This document shows positions 45,501-57,350 of a DNA stretch of 64,000 nucleotides, piece after piece. Source of the DNA: Liopterus haemorrhoidalis (taxonomy: Eukaryota; Arthropoda; Insecta; Coleoptera; Dytiscidae); assembly GCA_963971575.1 (NCBI GenBank), contig OZ020624.1:31818356-31882355 (forward strand). Direction: 5' to 3'. The stretch's first letter is position 1. Every line of letters begins with the position of its first letter. Both the position numbers and the translations under genes were made by a program. The notes below the pieces were generated by a model that saw nothing but the letters and a program-made list of their open reading frames with translations, was not told the origin of the DNA and ran no database searches.

Positions 45501-48500
45501 AAAACAATTTAGGAGTTTTTTATTAAATATGTTATAAAAAAAAATCGACGATCTACGTTGCCATTGAGTTTATATTTTATAAAAACTCGTTATTAGTATT
45601 TTTAAAGCTCTAATAGCCTTTATTGCTTTGTGAAACAGACCTGAAGGGTCAAAAACCATTTAGGAGTTTTTTATTAAATATGTTATACAAAAAAATAGAC
45701 GATCTACGTTGCCATTGAGTTTATATTTTATAAAAACTCATTATTAGTATTTTTAAAGCTCTAATAGCCTTTATTGCTTTGTGAAACAGACCTGAAGGGT
45801 CAAAAACCATTTAGGAGTTTTTTATTAAATATGTTATACAAAAAATCGACGATATACGTTGCCATTGAGTTTATATTTTATAAAAACTCATTATTAGTAT
45901 TTTTAAAGCTCTAATAGCCTTTATTGCTTTGCGAAACAGACCTGAAGGGTCAAAAACCATTTAGGAGTTTTTTATTAAATATATTATACAAAAAAATCGA
46001 CGATATACGTTGCCATTGAGTTTATATTTTATAAAAACTCATTATTAGTATTTTTAAAGCTCTAATAGCCTTTATTGCTTTGCGAAACAGACCTGAAGGG
46101 TCAAAAACCATTTAGGAGTTTTTTATTAAATATATTATACAAAAAAATCGACGATATACGTTGCCATTGAGTTTATATTTTATAAAAACTCATTATTAGT
46201 ATTTTTAAAGCTCTAATAGCCTTTATTGCTTGGTGAAACAGACCTGAAGGGTCAAAAACAATTTAGGAGTTTTTTATTAAATATATTATACAAAAAAATC
46301 GATGATCTACGTTGCCATTAATTTATTTTTTTATAAAACTCATAAATTGCCTTTTATTCTTAAGCGCTAATAGCCGTTTTTGCTTTGCGAAACAGACCTG
46401 AAGGGTCAAAAAAAAATTACGCTCATCTAGACGTTTGGAACCTATTATTTATTTTATTTATTTTTTATAAAACTCATACATTGTCTTTATTCTTAAGCGC
46501 TAATAGCCGTTTTTGCTTTGTGAAACAGACCTGAAGGGTCAAAAACAATTTAAGAGTTTTTTTATTAAATATGTTATACAAAAAAATCGATGATCTACGT
46601 TGCCATTAATTTTATTTTTTTATAAAACTCATAAATTGCCTTTTATTCTAAAGCGCTAACAGCCGTTTTTGTTTTGTGTGTGTTTTGGTTAAAAATAGTG
46701 AACTTTTTATTTTTTTAAATAAAAATTTTAACACTAAAATTTTAACCAAACTTAACACTAATGAATTTTTTGCTGCGTGTAATTATCAAGACAAAAAATG
46801 TATAATTTTCACAAACTAGGACACTTACAAATATATAAATTATTTTATAATGCTTTTCTTATTATTAATTTATTTGTTCGTATTTTGACTGGAATTTAAG
46901 TAGGCTAATAGCCATTATTGGTATGCTGAAAAAAAAGACCTGAAATTTAAAAAACAATGTATGAGTTTTTTATTATTTATATTATACAAAAACAAATCGA
47001 AGATCTCCGTTGCAATTAAATTTATTTTTTTTTAAATTCATAAATTGTATTTTAAAAGCGCTAATAGTCTTTATTGCTTTGCGAAACAGACCTGAAGGGT
47101 CAAAAACAATTTAGGAGTTTTTTATTAAATATGTTATACAAAAAAATCGACGATCTAAGTTGCCATTGAGTTTATATTTTATATAAACTCATTATTAGTA
47201 TTTTTAAAGCTCTAATAGCCTTTATTGCTTTGCGAAACAGACCTGAAGGGTCAAAAACAATTTAGGAGTTTTTTATTAAATATTTTATACAAAAAAATCG
47301 ACGATCTACGTTGCCATTAATTTTATTTTTTTATAAAACTCATAAATTGTTTTTTTTTTATAAAATTATTAATAGTTATTATCAGCTATTAGCATAACTG
47401 CTTTTTTTTAATTAATTCGTGGACTTTCGTTTTTCACGATTGGTCTGGAGCTATTTAATACATGATAAATATAAACTGATATGTAGAAGAAGAGGATTCA
47501 GATACAGGATAAGGTGATTGCTAGTGAGGCCCGTCACAGCAGGACATCGGTTATGTTGGGGGGCCATGGAAAGGTTTACTGTAGAGAATAGAGCAAGTTA
47601 TTAATTAGCTCTTAGCCGTAATGCGCCGCAAAAACATATTAAACCTGAAGGGTTAAACATGAATTGTTTTTTTTCGTTATGCAAATTATATAAAGAAACA
47701 GATGTGGTAATTTGCCTTTTATTCTTAAGCGCTAATAGCCGTTTTTGTTTGCAAAACATACCTGAAGGGTAAAAAAAAATTAGGAGTTCTTTATTCAATA
47801 TGTTATACAAAAAAATCGATGATCTACGTTGCCATTAATTTTATTTTTTTATAAAACTCATAAATTGTCTTTTATTATTAAGCGCTAATAGCCTTTTTTG
47901 CTTTGCGAAATACACCTGAAGGGTCAAAAACAATTTACGCTTGTCTAGTCGTTGGAAACTTATTATTTATTTATTTTTTTATTTTTTATAAAACTCATAC
48001 ATTGTCTTTATTCTTAAGCGCTAATAGCCGTTTTTGTTTGCGAAACAGACCTGAAGGGTCAAAAACAATTTAGGAGTTTCTCATTAAATATATTATACAA
48101 AAAAATCGACGATCTACGTTGCCATTAATTTTATTTTTTATAAAACTCATAAATTGTTTTTTATTCTTAAGCGCTAATAGCCGTTTTTGCTTTGCGAAAT
48201 AGACCTGAAGGGTCAAAAACAATTTACACCTATCTAGTCGTTGGGAACCTATTATTTATTTTATTTATTTTTTTATTTTTTATAAAACTCATACATTGTC
48301 TTTATTGTAAACCGCTAATAGCCATTATTGCTTTGCGAAACAGACCTGAAGGGCCAAAAACAATTTAGGAGTTTCTTATTAAATATATTATACAAAAAAA
48401 ATCGACGTTCTACGTTGCCATTAATTTAATTTTTTTATAAAACTCATAAATTGTCTTTTATTCTTAAGCGCTAATAGCCATTTTTGCTTTTCGAAATAGA

Positions 48501-48842
48501 CCTGAAGGGTCAAAAACAATTTACACCTATCTAGTCGTTGGGAACCTATTATTTATTTTATTTATTTTTTTATTTTTTATAAAACTCATACATTGTCTTT
48601 ATTCTAAAGCGCTAATAGCCATTATTGCTTTGCGAAACAGACCTGAAGGGCCAAAAACAATTTAGGAGTTTCTTATTAAATATATTATACAAAAAAATCG
48701 ACGATCTACGTTGCCATTAATTTTATTTTTTATAAAACTCATAAATTGCCTTTTATTCTTAAGCGCTAATAGCCATTTTTGCTTTTCGAAATAGACCTGA
48801 AGGGTCAAAAACAATTTACGCCTATCTAGGCGCTAGCAACCT

Positions 48843-48873
<31 letters not shown>

Positions 48874-49560
48874 TTTATTTTTTATAAAACTCATACATTG
48901 TCTTTATTCTAAAGCGCTAATAGCCATTATTGCTTTGCGAAACAGACCTGAAGGGCCAAAAACAATTTAGGAGTTTCTTATTAAATATATTATACAAAAA
49001 AATCGACGATCTACGTTGCCATTAATTTTATTTTTTATAAAACTCATAAATTGCCTTTTATTCTTAAGCGTTAATAGCCATTTTTGCTTTTCGAAATAGA
49101 CCTGAAGGGTCAAAAACAATTTACGCCTATCTAGGCGCTAGCAACCTATTATTTATTTATTTATTTATTTATTTTTTATTTTTTATAAAACTCATACACT
49201 GTCTTTATTCTAAAGCGCTAATAGCCGTTTTTGTTTGTGAAGCAGACCTGAAGGGTCAAAAACAATTTAGGAGTTTTTTATTAAATATATTATACAAAAA
49301 ACTCGATGATCTACGTTGCCATTAAATTTATTTTTTTATAAAACTCTTAAATTGTTTTTTTTTAAATTAATTTGGACCTTCGTTTTTAACGATTGGTCTG
49401 TAGCTATTTAATACATGATAAATATGAACTGATATGTAGAAGAAGATGATTCAGATAGGATAAGGTGATTGCTAGTGAGGCCCGTCACAGCAGGACATCG
49501 GTTATGGCAGGGGGCCATGGAAAGGTTTACAGTAGTGAATAGAGCAAGTTATTAATTAGC
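39561..49560. repeat. Satellite IV: ~151-bp tandem repeat with higher-order structure
   Basis: The landmark ACCTGAAGGGTC falls at 44036, 44187, 44338, 44489 and 44640, an exact 151-bp period in the core. Other units are 110-180 bp. Every unit has GACCTGAAGGGTC or a variant, GATCTACGTTGCCATT and GCTAATAGCC. Two marker blocks define higher-order copies: the GGTTAAAAATAGTGAAC palindromic block near 41042, 43014, 45085 and 46690; and a block with GAGGCCCGTCACAGCAGGAC near 40347, 42340, 47527 and 49477. Short runs of the unit are inverted (GGCTATTAGC near 40205, 42199, 47383). Confidence 0.93.
39790..39930 (-). mobile_element. tRNA-derived SINE with 16-bp target duplication
   Basis: On the minus strand a perfect box A (TAGCGTAGTGG) and box B (GGTTCGAATCCC) lie at tRNA spacing, followed by a short body and an AAATAAATAAATAAA tail. 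Flanking copies of CAATGAGTTTTTTATT at 39774-39789 and 39931-39946 are identical, the signature of target-primed insertion. It interrupts a satellite IV monomer, so it entered after that monomer formed. Confidence 0.88.
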
Positions 49561-49989
49561 TTTAAACATCCTTAAAATTAATACACATAAATATAAATAA
49601 TACTTAATATAAACATAATTAAAATAATATTTGCATACATAAAAATATAAAGTATGCTAATAGCCGTTATTGCTGCGTAGCAAAAATATATAAACCTGAA
49701 GGGTTAAATATGAATTATTATTTTTTCGTTATGCAAATTATATAAAGAAATAGATGTGCTAATTTGCAATTTTTATTATTATTTCGTCTTTTTTTGCTAT
49801 CATAAATTACAATTTTTTATAAGCTGAGAAAACATTAATTTATTCCACATAAATAATTATCTTATACTTGTGCACTTTTTAAACGTATTTGTACATATGT
49901 TAGAGTATTAAGTTATTTTTTATGATATTGCATTTATGTAATTTATATATGTACGTCTGGGCACAATTAAGGACTTTGGTCTATCGTGT
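49561..49989. other. Spacer with one last satellite IV motif
   Basis: AT-rich sequence containing a final AACCTGAAGGGTT hairpin at 49693-49705. It ends in GGACTTTGGTCTATCGTGTCC followed directly by an AAAT microsatellite, reminiscent of the 3' end and tail of a retroposon. Confidence 0.5.
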
Positions 49990-49993
49990 CCAA

Positions 49994-50044
<51 letters not shown>

Positions 50045-50105
50045 AAGTATTATTATTATTATTTTGTTTCTAAATAAATAAAATAAATAAATAATAGGTT
50101 CCCAA
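49990..50105. repeat. (AAAT)n microsatellite and related simple repeats
   Basis: About 13 uninterrupted AAAT units, then (ATT)n and a second short AAATA tract. The minus-strand ORF here is a LFIY-type readthrough of the microsatellite. Confidence 0.95.
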
Positions 50106-50307
50106 CGCCTAAATAAGTATTTAAAGGCAGAGAAGGTAAGTTCTCCGTTTTTACACCGCCGGTCATAGATATATAAGTCACGTGGTAAGTGACGTTTCAA
50201 CCGGTTCTATTATGCCTGCATATTACAAGCTATTTAAGTTTTGTGTCCTAGTTTGTTATAATTATACATTTTTCATTTTTAAAAAGAAAATTTTTAAAAT
50301 TACTCAC

Positions 50308-53300
50308 CGCAATGTTGCTGCAATGGTGTCCTCCAAATGGCACCTACCTGTAAAATAAAAAAAAAATTAGCATAAAAAAACACATGAAAAGTTTAAAGTA
50401 AGATATTAAATCCACAAAATTAACTGGGGGGGAAGCACGGTAGAGTTTACATAGCTGTATACAAAAATTTTAATCACCACAAAATTATGTATATTAAAAA
50501 TTTAAATTTTGGAATAAAATACTCAGGACAGCAAGACAAGGATAGTAGCAATCTATTCAAGACAAAATTAACAGGGGGGGGGCATTATTGCAGAGTTTAA
50601 ATAGCTATATACAAAAATTTCTATCACTCAAAATTATGAATATTAAAAATTTTAATTTTGGAATGAAACTCTTATACCATCGAGGGAAAGACAGTAAAAA
50701 ACTATGGAAGACATAAAATAGATCTGGAGATCATCACCATAGGGTGTAAATACCTATATACAAAAATTTCTATCACACTAAATTAGGAGTATTAAAAATT
50801 AAAATTTTGGAATGAAACTCTTATAACATCAAGGGAAAGACAGTAGAAAACTATTGAAGACATAAAATTGACCTGGAGATCATCACCATAGGGTGTAAAT
50901 ACCTATATACAAAAATTTCTATCACCCTAAATTAGGAGTATTAAAAATTAAAATTTTGGAATGAAACTCTTATAACATCAAGGGAAAGACAGTAGAAAAC
51001 TATTGAAGACATAAAATAGACCTGGAGATCATCACCATAGGGTGTAAATACCTATATACAAAAATTTCTATCACACTAAATTAGGAGTATTAAAAATTAA
51101 AATTTTGGAATGAAACTCTTATAACATCAAGGGAAAGACAGTAGAAAACTATTGAAGACATAAAATTGACCTGGAGATCATCACCATAGGGTGTAAATAC
51201 CTATATACAAAAATTTCTATCACCCTAAATTAGGAGTATTAAAAATTAAAATTTTGGAATGAAACTCTTGTAACATCAAGAGAAAGACAGTAGAAAACTA
51301 TTGAAGACATAAAATTGACCTGGAGATCATCACCATAGGGTGTAAATACCTATATACAAAAATTTCTATCACCCTAAATTAGGAGTATTAAAAATTAAAA
51401 TTTTGGAATGAAACTCTTGTAACATCAAGAGAAAGACAGTAGAAAACTATTGAAGACATAAAATTGACCTGGAGATCATCACCATAGGGTGTAAATACCT
51501 ATATACAAAAATTTCTATCACTCAAAATTATGAATATTAAAAGTTTTAATTTTGGAATGAAACTCTTATAACATCGAGGGAAAGACAGTAGAAAACTATT
51601 GAAGACATAAAATTGACCTGGAGATCATCACCATAGGGTGTAAATACCTATATACAAAAATTTCTATCACACTAAATTAGGAGTATTAAAAATTAAAATT
51701 TTGGAATGAAACTCTTATAACATCAAGGGAAAGACAGTAGAAAACTATTGAAGACATAAAATTGACCTGGAGATCATCACCATAGGGTGTAAATACCTAT
51801 ATACAAAAATTTCTATCACCCTAAATTAGGAGTATTAAAAATTAAAATTTTGGAATGAAACTCTTGTAACATCAAGAGAAAGACAGTAGAAAACTATTGA
51901 AGACATAAAATTGACCTGGAGATCATCACCATAGGGTGTAAATACCTATATACAAAAATTTCTATCACTCAAAATTATGAATATTAAAAATTTTAATTTT
52001 GGAATGAAACTCTTATAACATCGAGGGAAAGACAGTAGAAAACTATTGAAGACATAAAATAGACCTGGAGATCATCACCATAGGGTGTAAATACCTATAT
52101 ACAAAAATTTCTATCACACTAAATTAGGAGTATTAAAAATTAAAATTTTGGAATTAAACTCTTATAACATCAAGGGAAAGACAGTAGAAAACTATTGAAG
52201 ACATAAAATTGACCTGGAGATCATCACCATAGGGTGTAAATACGTATATACAAAAATTTCTATCACCCTAAATTAGGAGTATTAAAAATTAAAATTTTGG
52301 AATGAAACTCTTATAACATCAAGATAAAGACAGTAGAAAACTATTGAAGACATAAAATTGACCTGGAGATCATCACCATAGGGTGTAAATACCTATATAC
52401 AAAAATTTCTATCACACTAAATTAGGAGTATTAAAAATTAAAATTTTGGAATGAAACTCTTATAACATCAAGGGAAAGACAGTAGAAAACTATTGAAGAC
52501 ATAAAATTGACCTGGAGATCATCACCATAGGGTGTAAATACCTATATACAAAAATTTCTATCACCCTAAATTAGGAGTATTAAAAATTAAAATTTTGGAA
52601 TGAAACTCTTATAACATCAAGGGAAAGACAGTAGAAAACTATTGAAGACATAAAATTGACCTGGAGATTATCACCATAGGGTGTAAATACCTATATACAA
52701 AAATTTCTATCACCCTAAATTAGGAGTATTAAAAATTAAAATTTTGGAATGAAACTCTTATAACATCAAGGGAAAGACAGTAGAAAACTATTGAAGACAT
52801 AAAATTGACCTGGAGATTATCACCATAGGGTGTAAATACCTATATACAAAAATTTCTATCGCCCTAAATTAGGAGTATTAAAAATTAAAATTTTGGAATA
52901 AAACTCTTATAACATCAAGATAAAGACAGTAGAAAACTATTGAAGACATAAAATTGACCTGGAGATCATCACCATAGGGTGTAAATACCTATATACAAAA
53001 ATTTCTATCACACTAAATTAGGAGTATTAAAAATTAAAATTTTGGAATGAAACTCTTATAACATCAAGGGAAAGACAGTAGAAAACTATTGAAGACATAA
53101 AATTGACCTGGAGATCATCACCATAGGGTGTAAATACCTATATACAAAAATTTCTATCACCCTAAATTAGGAGTATTAAAAATTAAAATTTTGGAATGAA
53201 ACTCTTGTAACATCAAGAGAAAGACAGTAGAAAACTATTGAAGACATAAAATTGACCTGGAGATCATCACCATAGGGTGTAAATACCTATATACAAAAAT

Positions 53301-55110
53301 TTCTATCACTCAAAATTATGAATATTAAAAATTTTAATTTTGGAATGAAACTCTTATAACATCGAGGGAAAGACAGTAGAAAACTATTGAAGACATAAAA
53401 TAGACCTGGAGATCATCACCATAGGGTGTAAATACCTATATACAAAAATTTCTATCGCCCTAAATTAGGAGTATTAAAAATTAAAATTTTGGAATTAAAC
53501 TCTTATAACATCAAGGGAAAGACAGTAGAAAACTATTGAAGACATAAAATTGACCTGGAGATCATCACCATAGGGTGTAAATACGTATATACAAAAATTT
53601 CTATCGCCCTAAATTAGGAGTATTAAAAATTAAAATTTTGGAATAAAACTCTTATAACATCAAGATAAAGACAGTAAAAAACTATTGAAGACATAAAATT
53701 GACCTGGAGATCATCACCATAGGGTGTAAATACCTATATACAAAATTAAAAATAAGACAAAAAATAACGTAAAATCCCACATAAAAAATTAAAAACTTCC
53801 AAAAATAATTCACTCAAACACTTTAGTTAAGTTCGGAATCCATAGTTCCGTATCGGAAAGAAATATCGGATAGCAAATATCGTTGAGTTGAACGATTATA
53901 TTACAAATTAAAAATAATTCGATATACAAAATACCTATATACAAAAATTTCTATCACACTAAATTAGGAGTATTAAAAATTAAAATTTTGGAATTAAACT
54001 CTTATAACATCAAGGGAAAGACAGTAGAAAACTATTGAAGACATAAAATTGACCTGGAGATCATCACCATAGGGTGTAAATACGTATATACAAAAATTTC
54101 TATCGCCCTAAATTAGGAGTATTAAAAATTAAAATTTTGGAATAAAACTCTTATAACATCAAGATAAAGACAGTAAAAAACTATTGAAGACATAAAATTG
54201 ACCTGGAGATCATCACCATAGGGTGTAAATACCTATATACAAAATTAAAAATAAGACAAAAAATAACGTAAAATCCCACATAAAAAATTAAAAACTTCCA
54301 AAAATAATTCACTCAAACACTTTAGTTAAGTTCGGAATCCATAGTTCCGTATCGGAAAGAAATATCGGATAGCAAATATCGTTGAGTTGAACGATTATAT
54401 TACAAATTAAAAATAATTCGATAAATATTATCTGATATCTCTTTCTACAGAAATAAATAAAAATGCTTACCTTGTAATGTTGAAGTCTCCACCGAAACAG
54501 TAAACTGGATTCCGAACAAGCCCGCAACCGAAGCGAAACCAGGAAAATACAACACATTATCTAAAAAAATAATAAAAAATTAATCAAAAAATGTCACTCT
54601 AGTGTATTAATTAATAACTTTCAAACAAAATTAGAAATATAAGTTTAAAATTTTATTTAAAAAATTTGTTCGGTGTTTTTTAAAATAATTTTTTTACAAC
54701 AAAAATCAAGAATTTATAAAAATCAAGACTCACAATTATGAAACATTGTTTAAACTTTTATTTGGGCCACTATTTATTAATAAAGAAACTAATTAAACTA
54801 TTATTTTCACTATTTTATTTCAATTATTTAATAATGGCGGCTTTATAAGGGTTTATAAGGGAGAAACAAAATGGCGCAGTATTCTTTAATAATTGCACAA
54901 TATTAATTAATATTAATAATTATTAAAAAAAACTCTTTTTTTTTCCAAAAATTACAGTCACAAATTTTGATAATTAACTTAATAATCTGCTTTGTTTATT
55001 GGAAATTAAATAATTTACCTTGATTTTATCTTTGTTAACTTCCCGCCATTTTCAACCACATTAATTAGCGAAATTAAAGATGTTATTTTTATATAAAACA
55101 CTAAAATCCA
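50308..55110 (-). ncRNA. Putative spliced minus-strand transcript spanning satellite V
   Basis: Two segments have consensus splice sites on both sides on the minus strand. Segment 54560-54471 (90 nt) has acceptor TTTTTTTAG and donor GTAAGC. Segment 50347-50308 (40 nt) has acceptor TTATTTTACAG and donor GTGAGT. A possible first exon ends at 55019 with AATCAAG|GTAAAT and contains AAAATGGCGGGAAG, a YY1/E2F-like promoter motif, in a locally GC-richer region. The 90-nt segment is open in one frame (starts MCCIFLVSLRLRAC) and stays open into the 40-nt one. No protein family is recognisable, so non-coding is the simpler call. The inferred intron between the two exons is almost wholly satellite V. 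Purely inferred; no transcript evidence. Confidence 0.35.
50380..54240. repeat. Satellite V: 149-bp tandem repeat, about 24 copies
   Basis: GATCATCACCATAGGGTG begins at 50729, 50878, 51027, 51176, 51325, 51474 and 51623, and at 53709: exactly 20 periods of 149 bp with no net indel. Monomers contain CACC-ATAG-GGTG and, in one subtype, CCTAA-A-TTAGG. The second subtype has TCAAAATTATGAATATT in that position. The first two units (50400-50700) are more diverged. At 53742 and 54241 a non-satellite segment of about 185 bp has been co-duplicated with two monomers (offset 499 bp). Confidence 0.95.
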
Positions 55111-55300
55111 TTAAAGATAACACTCCCACATGAACTTTTGTTTATAATCTCAAGATTGAACATGTTTTTTATTATTAATTAAGAAAATTTACCACTTTTT
55201 TTACATTTTTTAAGAGCACGTACATTAGACGCGATCACTGCTAGAAGACGAAACCGGAAGTGGAAGAGTATAGGCACTAAACAGGTAAATTAGCGTGGGT
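54241..55300. other. Non-satellite segment with candidate promoter motifs
   Basis: Includes the 90-nt exon candidate at 54471-54560, AATGGCGGC near 54833, AAAATGGCGCAG near 54869, CCCGCCATTTTC near 55042, and CGGAAGTGGAAG near 55256 (ETS-like). CpG-containing motifs are unusually dense for this window, which suggests promoter activity, most plausibly on the minus strand. No conserved ORF. Confidence 0.4.
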
Positions 55301-55379
55301 TCGAGATTATATGTTTTAGGGGTTCGCGATTTAATTGTTTTTAGAGCGAAATTCAAATGTTTTATTACAATTTTTTATG

Positions 55380-56350
55380 AAATTTCTTGGATTTTGAAAA
55401 TCAGACAAAAAACTTGATATTATGAGGGGGAGGCACACCTGGAGGCCTTCATCATAAGGTGTAAAGATTTATTTATTTATAATATTTTAATTCTCAAAAC
55501 AAATTTTAAATTTTAAAATTTCAAAACTAAATTTTCAGAACAAGAGAGGATTGCTAGTTAGTAAAATGAATCTGGGCAGGCGCGCACCTAGAATTTTTCA
55601 TTGGGGGGGCTCAATTTTTTTTTTTAATTCGACTTAGAATCAAAAAATATTTTTTCCTTTGGGGGTTTAATTTTTTTTCTTTATTGGGCTTAGTAGTAAT
55701 TTTTTTTATGTAGCTCACCTTTAATTTCAGGAAAAATATGTGCATTAAAAACGTCTTCTTGTGTTGGGGGGGGGCTGCAGCCTATTCCCCCCTGGGTGTG
55801 CACCTGAAGCTGGAGACCAACTCCATAGAAATCCAGATAAAAAATTTATCACCCATAATTTTGAGTAAAAATAAAAATTTCGAAATCAAATATAGTTGGG
55901 GGGGGGGTCAAACTTGTGTACCCCCTAGATGCACCTGAAACTGAAGACCATCACCGTAAGAAACCAAATACAAAAAATGTATATCAGTCAAAATTTTGAA
56001 AAAATAAAAATTTCTGACCAAAATAGAAGGTGAGCCCCTTAAAATTTACAAAACCAAAAAGTTCGGGGGGGGAACCTGTGAGACCCCTGGATGTACCTGA
56101 AACTGGACACCATCACCATAGAAATCCAGATACAAAATTTTTTATCACCAAAAATTTGGAATAAAAAATCAAATTTTAGAGAAAAAAACAAAAATTTTGA
56201 AACTAAATAGTCTGGAAAGGGGCCTCAAGCCCGTGAGACCCATAGGTACGCGTTTGAACCTGGGGAGCATCACCATATGGTCTATCTAAAAATTTCTATC
56301 ATCCAAAATTTTGAATATTAAAAATAAAAATTACAAAATCCTACTTTTAA
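55380..56350. repeat. Degenerate relatives of satellite V
   Basis: Blocks such as CACCTGGAGGCCTTCATCAT, ACCATCACCATAGAAATCCA and GAGCATCACCATATGGTCTA recur about every 150-180 bp, each followed by a TTTCTATCA-like stretch, as in satellite V but strongly diverged. G-runs of 7-11 separate some units. The short ORF at 55738-55938 is a repeat artefact. Confidence 0.7.
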
Positions 56351-57350
56351 AGCACGGGAGAATGCTTTGAGGAAGAATTTAATTCCAAAATATCCACCAA
56401 AGGGCTTAAGATTTATATAGACACACGTGGTTCGTATGATTAACCTCCTGGATATCACTTTATTTACGGTAGGAGTACGAAAATAACTTCAAGAAATGTT
56501 TAAAATTTGATAAATTTAATATTAAATCACAAAAATCAAGTCGATGGGTTATTTTTTTCGAGATTCCAATCGATTTGACATGATGTTTTACCATGCGTTT
56601 AAGATATTGCAACGGTTGTATGAGATAAACAAAAAAATATTATATAAATTGAAAATTCTGGGGTAAAAACCAATAAGAAAATTTAAATACCTTTCTTATT
56701 AGAAGATTTTCACTGGAGATTTTCACAAGAAACCCAATAAAGTCTTGTTTCTTAGTTTCTTCACAAAAAAACACGTACTTTTGCAGCAAACTTCTTACCA
56801 CAGGCCGAACAAAGAGTAAAAGCCAGATTAGTTGAACGTAAAAAGCTAGTCAATTGGGCTATTTATTGCAAAAATTAAGGAAGAAGAAATGATCTATATT
56901 TGAAAAATAGATTTGACAGACATAAAAAACAAAGCGGTAAACTTAAAAATTGAAGCCCAAAAAGAAATATTTGGGATAAAAACTTTTTGTCAAACGCAGA
57001 TGATGTAAAATGTGAATTGGCACATATTTAAGGATTTTGTAGGTATTTAGTAACAAATTGTAACATATTAAAAATAATAGATTTCTACATTTTGAAAGAA
57101 TAACGTGCTACCATCTAAACACAAACTTATTTAATTAACTAGTTGGAAAAAACCTATGGTGGCGCTCTGACCTAGGTAACATGATTGACAACAGCAGTTC
57201 TTAGCTGTCAATTTGTACATAGAGAACCGATTAAATTAACCACAAATTTTATTTTATTAAAATAGTAAATATTTGACATTTTTGAATTTTTAAGCACTAC
57301 ACATGTATCGAGGTGTATAATAGAATCAACTAGCAAAAATTTGGATTTAA
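56351..57350. other. Spacer with no recognised feature
   Basis: AT-rich, with stop-interrupted peptide-like tracts on the plus strand at 56740-57010 that might be an ancient retroelement remnant. Nothing assignable. Confidence 0.4.

Noticed and set aside
54309..54557. Protein-coding gene from the 82-residue minus ORF
   Set aside because: The ORF reads through a clear GTAAGC donor at 54470; only the 90-nt part is kept, as a candidate exon of unknown coding status.
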